Assembly (NCBI GenBank): GCA_903933995.1
Contig: CAIZMD010000138.1
Coordinates: 1-6,923 of the forward strand
From: an uncultured Bacteroidota bacterium
Lineage (GTDB): Bacteria; Bacteroidota; Bacteroidia; Chitinophagales; Chitinophagaceae
Direction of reading: 5' to 3'
Length of the DNA: 6,923 bases
Part shown: in pieces, positions 1 through 6,923 of the stretch
Layout of the letters: each line of letters opens with the position of its first letter
How positions within the stretch are numbered: the first letter of the stretch is position 1
Made by a program: the position numbers and the translations under genes
The notes under the pieces: model-generated
The model's input: the letters and a program-made list of their open reading frames with translations, nothing else
Database searches by the model: none
What the model was told of the DNA's origin: nothing

Positions 1-25
1 GGCTAAGTTAGAGAAATTAGTGTCC

Positions 26-54
26 AAAATAAAAAACCCCACAAAATGTGGGGC
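26..54 (-). terminator. Rho-independent terminator of the amidohydrolase operon
   Basis: A perfect 7-bp stem (CCCCACA with TGTGGGG, 37-43 and 47-53) closes a three-base loop. On the minus strand it is followed directly by TTTTTTATTTT (36-26), a classic intrinsic terminator. The A-run before the stem can pair with the T-run, with one unpaired base, which lengthens the stem. It lies about 50 bases after the stop codon of the last gene. Read on the plus strand the stem is followed only by CTTTTC, so it may also act weakly on a convergent gene left of the window. Confidence 0.9.
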
Positions 55-103
55 TTTTCAAAAATTGGTTTCTGGGTTTGGACCGTTTTTATTCCTTGCT
101 GAA

Positions 104-1432
104 CTATTTAATACCGTATTTACTCTTATAACGATCGTATAGCTGGGTTTGTTTATTTTCCAGGCTAACTTTTCTTCCTTGAATAAAGGCCATAAGAATA
201 GTACTGCTCTTCATGTCTAAGATATCTCCTTCACTTACAATGATATTGGCGTCTTTACCCACTTCTAATGAACCAGTTCTGTCATCAACACCCAGAATTT
301 TGGCCGCATTCAAAGTAATAGCTGATAGTGCTTCTTCCTTGGTTAAACCATAGGTTACTGCTGTACCTGCATTATAAGATAGGTTTCTATAACGGGTATT
401 GGCAGAATTGTCATTCAGTGCAAACAAGACACCGGCTTTTTGTAAAGCAGCAGGTGTTTTGTAAGGCTGGTCAATATCATCGTCTTCTGTAGCGGGAAGT
501 GCGTGAGATTCACCCAAGATCACCGCTATGTTATTGGCTTTCAACAAATCAGCAATATGATAGCTTTCACTACCGCCTACTATAACCACTTCAAAACCAA
601 ACTCTTTTACAAAGTCAACCGCAATCAACATTTGTTTTACTTGGTCACCGTGTACAAAGAGTTTTTGTTTTTTGTCAAACAAACCTTTTGTTGCTTCCAG
701 TTTTAAATTGGTATTGGCGTGACTGCTTTCTTGTAAATAAGCTTTTGCTTCACGGAAGAAGTTTTTAATTGCTTCCACTCTGTCTAAAGCTTGTTTAGCT
801 GGATCAACTGGTGCACCACCAAATCCAGGAAAACCTCCAGGAAATCCACCGCCTCTTCTACCAAAGCGTTGAATAAAGCTTGGCATGGTCAAGTGAATAC
901 CGGCGTCCATTTTATAAGCCGCGTCTTCCCAGTTCCAAGCATCTAATTGCACCACTGAAGAAGATCCAGAAATAATACCACCTTCTGGAGCAACACTGGT
1001 TAATAAAATGCCATTTCCCTTTAAGATATTGATGACCCTTGAGTCTGCATTGTATGCAGTAATGGATCTTACGTTGGTATTAAAATCACCAATTTCAGAA
1101 ACGTCATTACTAGCTCTAACACCTGACCCAATTTCAGTTAGACCTAAATCAGAGTTTGGTAAAATCAAACCTGGATATACGTGTTTGCCTTTTGCATCAA
1201 AGACTTTAACGTCATCAGCAGGTACAGCAATCCCTGTTCCTACTTTTACAATTTTGCCATTGTTTACTTCAACAGTGGCGTTTTCCATAACGGTTCCGTT
1301 TCCTACGTGCACCGTTCCATTGGTAATATATAATTTACCCTTGTATTCTTTTGCGGGGTAAACCGATTCCTGCGCTTGGGCGCTTGCACAAAGCAGGACT
1401 AAGCTTGATATAGTATAGAATAATCTTTTCAT
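104..1432 (-). CDS. Exported amidohydrolase-like protein, single module without the HxH metal motif
   Basis: This encodes 442 residues. The start at 1432 is chosen because it begins a standard signal peptide: MKR, a hydrophobic stretch, then ASAQA with likely cleavage after residue 20. The frame stays open upstream to an ATG at 1513, but those 27 residues lie inside the previous gene and would bury the signal peptide. The protein is probably periplasmic. Residues 33-90 form the usual entry strands of the amidohydrolase superfamily (NGTVHVGNGTV, NNGKIVKVGTGI, KGKHVYPGLI). Residues 370-420 form the closing block (ITLNAAKILGVDD, GSLEVGKDANIIV). At the place where active relatives have HxH it reads LPNSDLGLT (N93, S94, D95). 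Possible later ligands remain: H261 (FVHGDQ), H292 and D341 (ALNDN). A glycine/phenylalanine-rich segment lies at 191-206. The gene follows the two-module amidohydrolase by ten bases, which suggests joint expression and perhaps a complex. The family assignment is firm. Catalytic activity is doubtful and the substrate is unknown. Confidence 0.88.
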   Translation of the reverse strand: MKRLFYTISSLVLLCASAQAQESVYPAKEYKGKLYITNGTVHVGNGTVMENATVEVNNGKIVKVGTGIAVPADDVKVFDAKGKHVYPGLILPNSDLGLTEIGSGVRASNDVSEIGDFNTNVRSITAYNADSRVINILKGNGILLTSVAPEGGIISGSSSVVQLDAWNWEDAAYKMDAGIHLTMPSFIQRFGRRGGGFPGGFPGFGGAPVDPAKQALDRVEAIKNFFREAKAYLQESSHANTNLKLEATKGLFDKKQKLFVHGDQVKQMLIAVDFVKEFGFEVVIVGGSESYHIADLLKANNIAVILGESHALPATEDDDIDQPYKTPAALQKAGVLFALNDNSANTRYRNLSYNAGTAVTYGLTKEEALSAITLNAAKILGVDDRTGSLEVGKDANIIVSEGDILDMKSSTILMAFIQGRKVSLENKQTQLYDRYKSKYGIK

Positions 1433-1442
1433 GTTGGTAGTT

Positions 1443-4400
1443 TTATTTGTCCTTAGATTCACCTTCGTGCAATTCAACAGTGTACAAACCGTCTTCGTGT
1501 TCATGATCGCCACAGCTTAACAGAATCTGCCAGCTTGGTTCTGCTGGTCTAACAGCACCAGGACCACCAGTTCTTTTTTCACCAATCATTTTCTGAGTCA
1601 AGCGGAATCTTTCTGCTTGAATTTTCTTGCGTTGTTCTAAGTCTTTTTCACGATCCCAATAAACAATACCATCAACAATGGTTTTTTCAGACTTAGCATA
1701 GATGCTCAAAGGATTATCACTCCAAACAACAATGTCTGCGTCTTTACCCACTTTAATGCTACCTACTTTATTGTCTACGTGTAAGGCTTTTGCAGGATTC
1801 AAAGTCACCATCTTCAAAGCTTCTTCTTCTGAAACACCACCATAGCGTACAATCTTACCAGCTTCCTGATTTAATCTACGCGCCATTTCTGCGTCATCAG
1901 AATTGATACAAACATTCAAACCAACTTTCTGCATAATCGCTGCGTTGTAAGCAATGGCATCTGTTACTTCTACTTTGTAATAATACCAATCAGAGAAGGT
2001 AGATGCACTTGCACCATGCACTTTCATTTTGTCTGCTACTTTGTATCCTTCTAGAATATGTGTGAATGTGTTAAAGGTTACACCATATTTATCACCTACA
2101 CGTAATGCAGCAGTGATTTCACTTTGTACATAAGAGTGACAAGTGATAAAACGTTTCTTATTTAGGATTTCTACTAAGGCATCTAACTCTAAATCCCTTC
2201 TTGTTTTAGGATCAAGTTTAATGGCTTTTTCATAATCTTTAGCACGAGCAAAAGCATCATTCAATACTTCAGCAACACCCATCCTGGTATCAGGGAAACG
2301 GTTATTACCCTGTGTTGAAGAAGAACGTTTTACGTTTTCACCCAAGGCAAATTTGATAAAACCATCAGAGCCTTTGAATTTCAAATCTTCATCATTAGCA
2401 CCCCAACGCAATTTGATCAATTGTGTTTGACCACCAATGGTATTGGCAGAACCATGAAGAATATGAGAAGAAGTAACACCACCACTTAACTGCCTATAGA
2501 TATTAATGTCTTCAGGATTTAAGTTATCAGCAATACGTACTTCAGATGTAACAGACTGACCACCTTCATTAATAGAAGCAGCTGCAATATGTGAGTGTTC
2601 ATCAATGATACCTGCAGTAACGTGTTTACCAGTACCATCAATTACTTTAGCACCATCAGCAGAAATGCTTTTACCAACTTTGGCAATTTTCCCGTCTTTT
2701 AATAAGACGTCTGTATTTTCTAGTTTGCCTTCTTTTTCGTTGGTCCAAACAGTTGCATTTTTAATTAAGATGCTTTCTTGTTTTGGCGCTTCTTCCCAAC
2801 CATATCCGTCAAAAGGAAAAGTTACTTTTGCCAAACGTTGGTTACCCATTCTTCTTCTTTGGGTAGAATCAGTATTAGCAGCTAAATAAACGCTGTCTAA
2901 TTTAGCAGACCATGTTAATTTATTACCAGCAGTATCTTCACCAGTACCACTCCAATAGTTACCATTTGAAACGCCACTTAATCTGTATTGTGTTGCAGCA
3001 GCGCCGCCACCAAATCCACCTCTACCACCGCCAAATCCGCCAGCACCCGGTGCTCCACCACCAGCAGGTGCTTGTGGTCTTCTAGCAGCAACAGGAGAGA
3101 AACTTAATTTTACCATTTTACCATCATGTGTAAATCTACCGGTTAAAGTATCTTTTCCAATTACGTTAGCAGTACTAGCATTTTTTACATCCAATGCATA
3201 TTTTACTGGACCTGCTACTGTGTTAATGGTTAAGGTATAATTGCCTTTTACTTCAGACCAAGCATCTTCTTTCACTGCGTATTTTTCACCAGCAACCCAG
3301 TTATGTAAAATATTGGTTGTAGCTGCAAATACAGGTCCAGAAGTTATAATGAAATTGGCGTTTTTACCAGTTTCCAAACTACCCACTTTGTCATATACAC
3401 CTAATAAAGTTGCAGGCGTTTTTGTCAAAGCTTCTAATGCTTTTGTTTCTGTTAAACCCATGTCAATGGCTTTGCGCAAATTGGTCAAAAAGGATTTTTG
3501 ATCACGCAAATCAGATACGGTTAAGCAGAATGGAATATTGCCCTTTTCTAAAGCAGCAGGATTGCTAGGGGCTAATTCCCAATGCTTCATATCGCCTAAA
3601 GAAACTGCACGTGCATCATTGGGATCTTCTACGTCCATGGCTTGAGGAAAATTCAAACCAATCACATAGGTAGCTTTTGTTGCAGCAATTTCTTTTACGC
3701 GTTGGTATTCATTACCACCGCCTTTGATAATATATTGTACACCAAATTCATCACCAATTCTATCGGCGCGAACATCGTTCCATTTGTCTTCAGCTTCAAA
3801 AAACTGAGGTAAGGTTTGATTATCGTTCCATGCTTGTAAACTTAAGTTCACACCTTCTTTAGCTGGTTTGTTTTTGTACCACTGAGCATCCAAATAGGTT
3901 TGGCGCAGAAGCGCGATGGAACCCATGATGCTTCCAGGATATGTTTGGCTAGATGTTCCTTTACTCAAAGAATAGTGGGCCGATGCCTTTTCTTTCAGGA
4001 TCACCATATTTTCTTTTTCATTGGCCAAAGAAACAACGGCACCTGTTCCACGAGCAATCCCATCTTTTACGTGGGTTAATACGGTACCAAAACCAAGATC
4101 TCTCAAACCCTTGGCTTTACTATCGTCTACAACAAATTGTTTTACCGCGTCTACTTCTGGGTGAACCGCTTGGTTCCAACCATAAGCACCCTTGGTGTTG
4201 CTGGTTAACTGAGCAGGACCACCAAAGTTGAAACCACCTGGAGCTCTTTGTGCAGCAGTTATGCCATAATCACTATAGATATCTATAAAGGAAGGATAGA
4301 TATACTTGTTTTTACAATCAACCACGGTGGCATCTTTTGGAATAGCCACACCAGCACCCAGTGCTAGAATTTTCCCGTCTCTAATCACCAATGTTGCATT

Positions 4401-4556
4401 GGTAATTGTAGTTTGGGCATCTTTTACAATGGTTGCATTGGTAAATGCATAACAGCCGTCTCGTTTATCGGCAACGCCGTTAACCGGAAAGCTTTCCTGA
4501 GCCTGTAGCAATGACGCAAACAGTAACCCAGAAAACAACAGTTTTAGTTTTCTCAT
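1443..4556 (-). CDS. Exported tandem amidohydrolase (degenerate N-terminal module, intact C-terminal module)
   Basis: This encodes 1037 residues starting with a clear signal peptide (MRKLKLLFSG, hydrophobic core, LLQA with likely cleavage after residue 19), so a periplasmic or secreted protein. Module 1 (about 34-430) has the amidohydrolase entry strands and the closing block (LTKTPATLLGVYDKVGSLETGK), but the HxH site reads IDIYSDYG (Y94, D96), so it probably does not bind metal in the usual way. A beta-rich region (about 435-560) follows, interrupted by a glycine-rich stretch (498-519). Module 2 (about 594-968) resembles imidazolonepropionase-like and related metal-dependent hydrolases. It keeps IDEHSH (H654, H656), ITCHSY (H807), FTHILEG (H833) and INSDDAE (D887 or D888), the expected metal ligands, and ends with TLNPAKALHV and GSIKVGKDADIVVW. 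A charged helix (968-994) and a Cys/His/Asp tail (1015-1022) close the protein. The likely reaction is hydrolysis of a C-N or related bond; the substrate is not evident. It is the first gene of a pair with the 442-residue relative downstream. The fold call is very secure. Confidence 0.93.
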   Translation of the reverse strand: MRKLKLLFSGLLFASLLQAQESFPVNGVADKRDGCYAFTNATIVKDAQTTITNATLVIRDGKILALGAGVAIPKDATVVDCKNKYIYPSFIDIYSDYGITAAQRAPGGFNFGGPAQLTSNTKGAYGWNQAVHPEVDAVKQFVVDDSKAKGLRDLGFGTVLTHVKDGIARGTGAVVSLANEKENMVILKEKASAHYSLSKGTSSQTYPGSIMGSIALLRQTYLDAQWYKNKPAKEGVNLSLQAWNDNQTLPQFFEAEDKWNDVRADRIGDEFGVQYIIKGGGNEYQRVKEIAATKATYVIGLNFPQAMDVEDPNDARAVSLGDMKHWELAPSNPAALEKGNIPFCLTVSDLRDQKSFLTNLRKAIDMGLTETKALEALTKTPATLLGVYDKVGSLETGKNANFIITSGPVFAATTNILHNWVAGEKYAVKEDAWSEVKGNYTLTINTVAGPVKYALDVKNASTANVIGKDTLTGRFTHDGKMVKLSFSPVAARRPQAPAGGGAPGAGGFGGGRGGFGGGAAATQYRLSGVSNGNYWSGTGEDTAGNKLTWSAKLDSVYLAANTDSTQRRRMGNQRLAKVTFPFDGYGWEEAPKQESILIKNATVWTNEKEGKLENTDVLLKDGKIAKVGKSISADGAKVIDGTGKHVTAGIIDEHSHIAAASINEGGQSVTSEVRIADNLNPEDINIYRQLSGGVTSSHILHGSANTIGGQTQLIKLRWGANDEDLKFKGSDGFIKFALGENVKRSSSTQGNNRFPDTRMGVAEVLNDAFARAKDYEKAIKLDPKTRRDLELDALVEILNKKRFITCHSYVQSEITAALRVGDKYGVTFNTFTHILEGYKVADKMKVHGASASTFSDWYYYKVEVTDAIAYNAAIMQKVGLNVCINSDDAEMARRLNQEAGKIVRYGGVSEEEALKMVTLNPAKALHVDNKVGSIKVGKDADIVVWSDNPLSIYAKSEKTIVDGIVYWDREKDLEQRKKIQAERFRLTQKMIGEKRTGGPGAVRPAEPSWQILLSCGDHEHEDGLYTVELHEGESKDK

Positions 4557-4578
4557 GTGTTTTTGTTTTGGAAGTTCT

Positions 4579-4611
4579 TAAATGTAGTAATTAATGCGTT
4601 AGTAGGCGAAA
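4579..4611 (-). promoter_or_regulatory. Possible Bacteroidota-type promoter for the amidohydrolase pair
   Basis: On the minus strand TACATTTA (4586-4579) matches the Bacteroidota -7 consensus TAnnTTTG except for the last base. TTTC (4611-4608) lies 21 bases upstream, near where the -33 TTTG element is expected. Transcription would start near 4572, leaving a leader of about 15 bases. The ATG is preceded by an A-rich leader (CCAAAACAAAAACAC) without a Shine-Dalgarno site, as is common in this phylum. Both elements are imperfect, and such AT-rich matches can arise by chance. The rest of the 4557-4658 gap shows no hairpin terminator and no convincing operator. Confidence 0.35.
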
Positions 4612-4658
4612 CAGGGTTTTTAAATAATGATGAATGGTTGAATGCGGTTTAAACACCT

Positions 4659-5780
4659 CTATTTGGTAGAAGCAGCATTTGTTTTTTTAATAAAATCGAT
4701 TACTCCAGACATATATATTTTTTGATCATCCCACATTGATAGGTGTGAACCATTGGGACAGTAGAGATAAGAACCGTTTTTGACCTGTTTACTCATCCAC
4801 TCCATATGTTCAGGATCCATAGTATCATACTTGGCTCCCACCATTAAGGTAGGCACAGTAATTTTAGGAAGGTCTTTTTTAATGTCCCAATTGATTAGTC
4901 TACCACCTACTTTAAATTCACTAGGACCTTGCATCATTACATAGATAGATTCGTTGAGGTGCTTAAATGCACGGGCAACTGGATCTGGCAATTCAGGAAG
5001 ACGGCATAAGTGCTTGTTGTAATATTCATCATTCACTAGCTGAACATAAACAGGATCTTTAAACTGACCCTTGTTTTCATAAGCCACCAAACTATCTACC
5101 AAGCTTGGACGCATTTGTTTTCTTAAGACTAGGTTATAAGCCGCATAGTCAGGAATACTGGCCATCATATTACAAATCAACAAGCCCTTTAAGTTTTGCT
5201 GGTACCTGAGAGCGTATTCCATGGCTAGGATACCGCCCCAAGAATTGCCCAGTAAGTAGAAATTATCCTTATCCAGTTTCAGGGCTTTTCTAACCTGTTC
5301 TACTTCTTCTACAAAACGCTCGGTGACCCATAAACTGCTATCGGTTGGTTGGTCACTATAATAAGAACCCAATTGGTCATACTCAATCATTTCAAAACCT
5401 TCTTTGGGTAAGAAGCTTTCAAAACATTCCATGTATTCATGGGTCATGGCAGGTCCACCATGTAAGAGTAAGATTTTAGTGGTGGGATTATTGCCAATGC
5501 GCTTGGTCCAAACTTTAAAAGTTCCAACGGGTGTTTCAATTGGAATCATTTTAATACCAGCGTACTGAACACCTGTATCCACAGCATCATAATATCCATT
5601 GTTAGCAGATGAGGGATTTTCCTTGCAAGAACTCATGATCCAGGAAACACTGATCACAAAGAACAGAGTTGGGAACAAAAAACCGGCCTTAAGACTTTTT
5701 AGGTTTTTCTGGTTCTTTTTTGTCCGATTTTCTGAAACGTTTAAATGGATCATATTTGATTTTGATATTTCCAGTTTCAT
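4659..5780 (-). CDS. Proline iminopeptidase-family alpha/beta hydrolase, probable lipoprotein
   Basis: This encodes 373 residues from the first ATG. It resembles prolyl aminopeptidases (peptidase family S33), which remove N-terminal proline from peptides. Visible motifs are LLLHGGPA (oxyanion-hole loop, 104-111), YDQLGSYYSDQP (134-145), nucleophile elbow GNSWGG (Ser180), VGAKYD (Asp319) and PNGSHLSMWDDQ (His346), so the Ser-Asp-His triad is complete. Residues 34-48 are hydrophobic and end in the lipobox-like MSSC (Cys52). Together with the following polar, Asn/Ser-rich stretch this suggests a lipid-anchored envelope protein. The start is uncertain. M1 (5780) and M10 (5753) both lie inside the upstream AsmA-like gene and give a long basic n-region before the hydrophobic segment. 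The only later candidates before the lipobox, TTG at 5678 and GTG at 5657, would leave a signal without positive charge. The usual HGGPG is HGGPA here. True proline specificity cannot be proven; other small acyl or peptide substrates are possible. Confidence 0.87.
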   Translation of the reverse strand: MKLEISKSNMIHLNVSENRTKKNQKNLKSLKAGFLFPTLFFVISVSWIMSSCKENPSSANNGYYDAVDTGVQYAGIKMIPIETPVGTFKVWTKRIGNNPTTKILLLHGGPAMTHEYMECFESFLPKEGFEMIEYDQLGSYYSDQPTDSSLWVTERFVEEVEQVRKALKLDKDNFYLLGNSWGGILAMEYALRYQQNLKGLLICNMMASIPDYAAYNLVLRKQMRPSLVDSLVAYENKGQFKDPVYVQLVNDEYYNKHLCRLPELPDPVARAFKHLNESIYVMMQGPSEFKVGGRLINWDIKKDLPKITVPTLMVGAKYDTMDPEHMEWMSKQVKNGSYLYCPNGSHLSMWDDQKIYMSGVIDFIKKTNAASTK

Positions 5781-6923
5781 CGGTCTTGGCTCTTACAAAA
5801 ACACTCATGCCCCCACTTTTCCCCGATCCCGTGTTTTCGGGTTTATAATCTTTATCCCTGTTTTTTAAATTACTCAAAGGAACCTGTATGCTAATATCTG
5901 TTTCTTTTTTAGAGTGTGTGCCCTCTACGTATAAGGACAAAACAGAAGAATTTATTTCCATTCTGTTAATGGTGATTAATCCTTTTTGGAAATTGATATC
6001 GTCTTTAATTTCTGCAAAACGAACATCTGACAAATCTCTGTTTTTGAAAAGAAAAGTTTTAATATTAGTAAGTGGTTCAAAATTAATGAGGGCTCCGTTT
6101 TTGATAGAGAAGGTTGCTTTGCCATTAAGACTGTTCATATCAAACTCCCCAGTATGTTTCATGTTTAATGTAACATTACTTTTTAAACTAAGAAGACCTT
6201 TGATATTTTTATGTGTAGGAGATGACATACCAAAATTGTCAAATTCACGCCAGACTCTATCGGCCTCTACATTATTCATTTCAATATCTGAATTCAGTGT
6301 AAAAATATTTGGCCTGGTTTCTCTTACCGTTGCGCTCACTGCAATATTTCCTTTTCCGTGTACCAAAGAAGTTTTCTTTAATCTCCATGATACTTCGTCC
6401 ACTTCCATTTCAGCTTTTAGGTTATTGGCTTCAAATTCTTTGTACTTGATTTTACCCGCATTAACTTTTATATTCATGCGGCCATTTGACAATAAATGTT
6501 CTAAGCGTTGTATAGTAGTTCCTAGCCCCCCTTTGTGTTTTTTGCTTTTTTGCTTTTTAACAGGAAACTTTCTTGAGACTACACTACTTAGTTGATTGAT
6601 GTTAATAATGGGTGCTGATACTTTTAAATCTAATTCCAAACCGTTAGGATTCTCTCCTACTAAGGCCACCACGTTTTTGGCTCTCGCCGATACGGTAATG
6701 GGGTGTCCTGCAACACTACAGGTAAGTGTATCTAAATAAATATCTGTGTTGTCTATTTTTAAAACTGTTGCACAATTCGTTAGTGCTGCTTTGGATCCGC
6801 TTAAGGTAATGGTGCCATTTTTTAATGTAATCAAACCTTTGATACTTGCGTTGCTTTGACTAATTTTTTCAATTGGTCCTTCATACATAAAATCTAAAAC
6901 ACCCTCCCCATTAGATAAGGTAA
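5689..6923 (-). CDS. AsmA-like envelope protein, C-terminal part (5' end outside the window)
   Basis: The frame is open to the right edge: codons upstream of the ATG at 6888 read TLSNGEGVLDF, with no stop and continuing the same style. That ATG is therefore almost certainly internal and the gene is truncated by the window. The 410 visible residues are a long series of alternating beta strands typical of the AsmA/TamB group (LKNGTITLSGSKAAL, GNIAVSATVRETRP). A lysine-rich spacer (KKQKSKKHKGG, about visible residues 122-132) interrupts them. The AsmA C-terminal region follows (NGKATFSIKNGALINFEPL, FAEIKDDINFQKGLI, LSLYVEGTHS). The tail after it is strongly basic and acidic (FKRFRKSDKKEPEKPKKS). 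Proteins of this group are anchored in the inner membrane by an N-terminal helix, not visible here, and take part in outer-membrane assembly or phospholipid transfer across the periplasm. The last 92 bases overlap the annotated start of the downstream hydrolase in another frame, so the two genes are probably co-transcribed. The family call is based on overall pattern, not on a catalytic motif. Confidence 0.8.
   Translation of the reverse strand, partial: TLSNGEGVLDFMYEGPIEKISQSNASIKGLITLKNGTITLSGSKAALTNCATVLKIDNTDIYLDTLTCSVAGHPITVSARAKNVVALVGENPNGLELDLKVSAPIININQLSSVVSRKFPVKKQKSKKHKGGLGTTIQRLEHLLSNGRMNIKVNAGKIKYKEFEANNLKAEMEVDEVSWRLKKTSLVHGKGNIAVSATVRETRPNIFTLNSDIEMNNVEADRVWREFDNFGMSSPTHKNIKGLLSLKSNVTLNMKHTGEFDMNSLNGKATFSIKNGALINFEPLTNIKTFLFKNRDLSDVRFAEIKDDINFQKGLITINRMEINSSVLSLYVEGTHSKKETDISIQVPLSNLKNRDKDYKPENTGSGKSGGMSVFVRAKTDETGNIKIKYDPFKRFRKSDKKEPEKPKKS

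Noticed and set aside
1..25. Possible 3' end of a convergent plus-strand gene at the left edge
   Set aside because: Stops occur at 4-6 and 9-11 in two frames, but too few codons are present to support any gene.
1433..1513. In-frame N-terminal extension of the 442-residue amidohydrolase to an ATG at 1513
   Set aside because: It lies wholly or almost wholly inside the coding sequence of the upstream gene and would place 27 residues before an otherwise perfect signal peptide.
3000..3065. Glycine-rich coding stretch considered as a DNA tandem repeat
   Set aside because: The bases vary and do not form a regular unit; it is low complexity at the protein level only.
503..4231. Five plus-strand open frames of 67-117 codons (503-706, 1008-1361, 2605-2889, 3241-3501, 3953-4231)
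   Set aside because: All are antisense to strongly supported amidohydrolase coding sequence and have no family features or leader sequence.
4631..4644. Short direct repeat TGAATG-GT-TGAATG in the gap before the tandem amidohydrolase
   Set aside because: Six-base repeats in AT-rich spacer are expected by chance, and there is no symmetry or matching regulator nearby.
5599..5868. 89-codon plus-strand open frame across the AsmA/hydrolase overlap
   Set aside because: It is antisense to both genes, and its Phe-rich content mirrors the Lys-rich sense codons.
5888..6595. 235-codon plus-strand open frame
   Set aside because: It is antisense to the AsmA-like gene, shows no recognisable domain, and its hydrophobic, Ser/Leu/Phe-rich composition is what an antisense reading of a Lys/Asn/Glu-rich gene gives.

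Overview
The window looks like chromosomal DNA from a member of the Bacteroidota, possibly Chitinophagaceae or a close relative. That placement is inferred. It rests on the AT-rich coding sequence, A-rich leaders without Shine-Dalgarno sites, a possible -7 element of the Bacteroidota type, and the style of the proteins: an AsmA-like protein with a short charged tail, a likely lipoprotein prolyl aminopeptidase-type hydrolase, and a pair of secreted amidohydrolases. No marker gene fixes the lineage.

All four genes lie on the minus strand and read from right to left. From the right edge they are: (1) the 3' part of an AsmA-like envelope protein gene (5689-6923, cut by the window edge); (2) a proline iminopeptidase-family alpha/beta hydrolase with a probable lipoprotein anchor (4659-5780), whose N-terminal codons overlap the end of gene 1; (3) after a 102-base gap with a possible promoter, a 1037-residue exported protein with two amidohydrolase modules (1443-4556); (4) ten bases further on, a 442-residue exported single-module amidohydrolase-like protein (104-1432). 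A clear intrinsic terminator for this strand lies at 26-54. Genes 3 and 4 are almost certainly one transcription unit. Genes 1 and 2 are probably co-transcribed, and read-through from gene 2 into gene 3 is possible because no terminator is visible between them.

Genes 3 and 4 together encode three copies of the same fold (small beta-sandwich entry, barrel, closing strand block). Only the C-terminal module of gene 3 keeps the HxH metal motif and later His and Asp ligands. The other two modules have Y-S-D and N-S-D at the HxH position, and both continue as S-D-x-G-x-T. The pair therefore looks like one candidate metallohydrolase with two related, probably non-catalytic or re-purposed modules, all sent to the periplasm. 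The substrate cannot be read from the sequence. The neighbouring prolyl aminopeptidase-like enzyme makes peptide or amino-acid derivative turnover a reasonable but unproven guess.

There are no tRNA or rRNA genes, insertion sequences, CRISPR arrays or phage genes here. The most interesting points are the shared altered motif in the two degenerate amidohydrolase modules, the glycine-rich inserts, the Cys/His/Asp-rich tail of gene 3, and the unusual overlap at the start of gene 2. I do not see a clearly new system, but the three-module amidohydrolase pair has no obvious known function.
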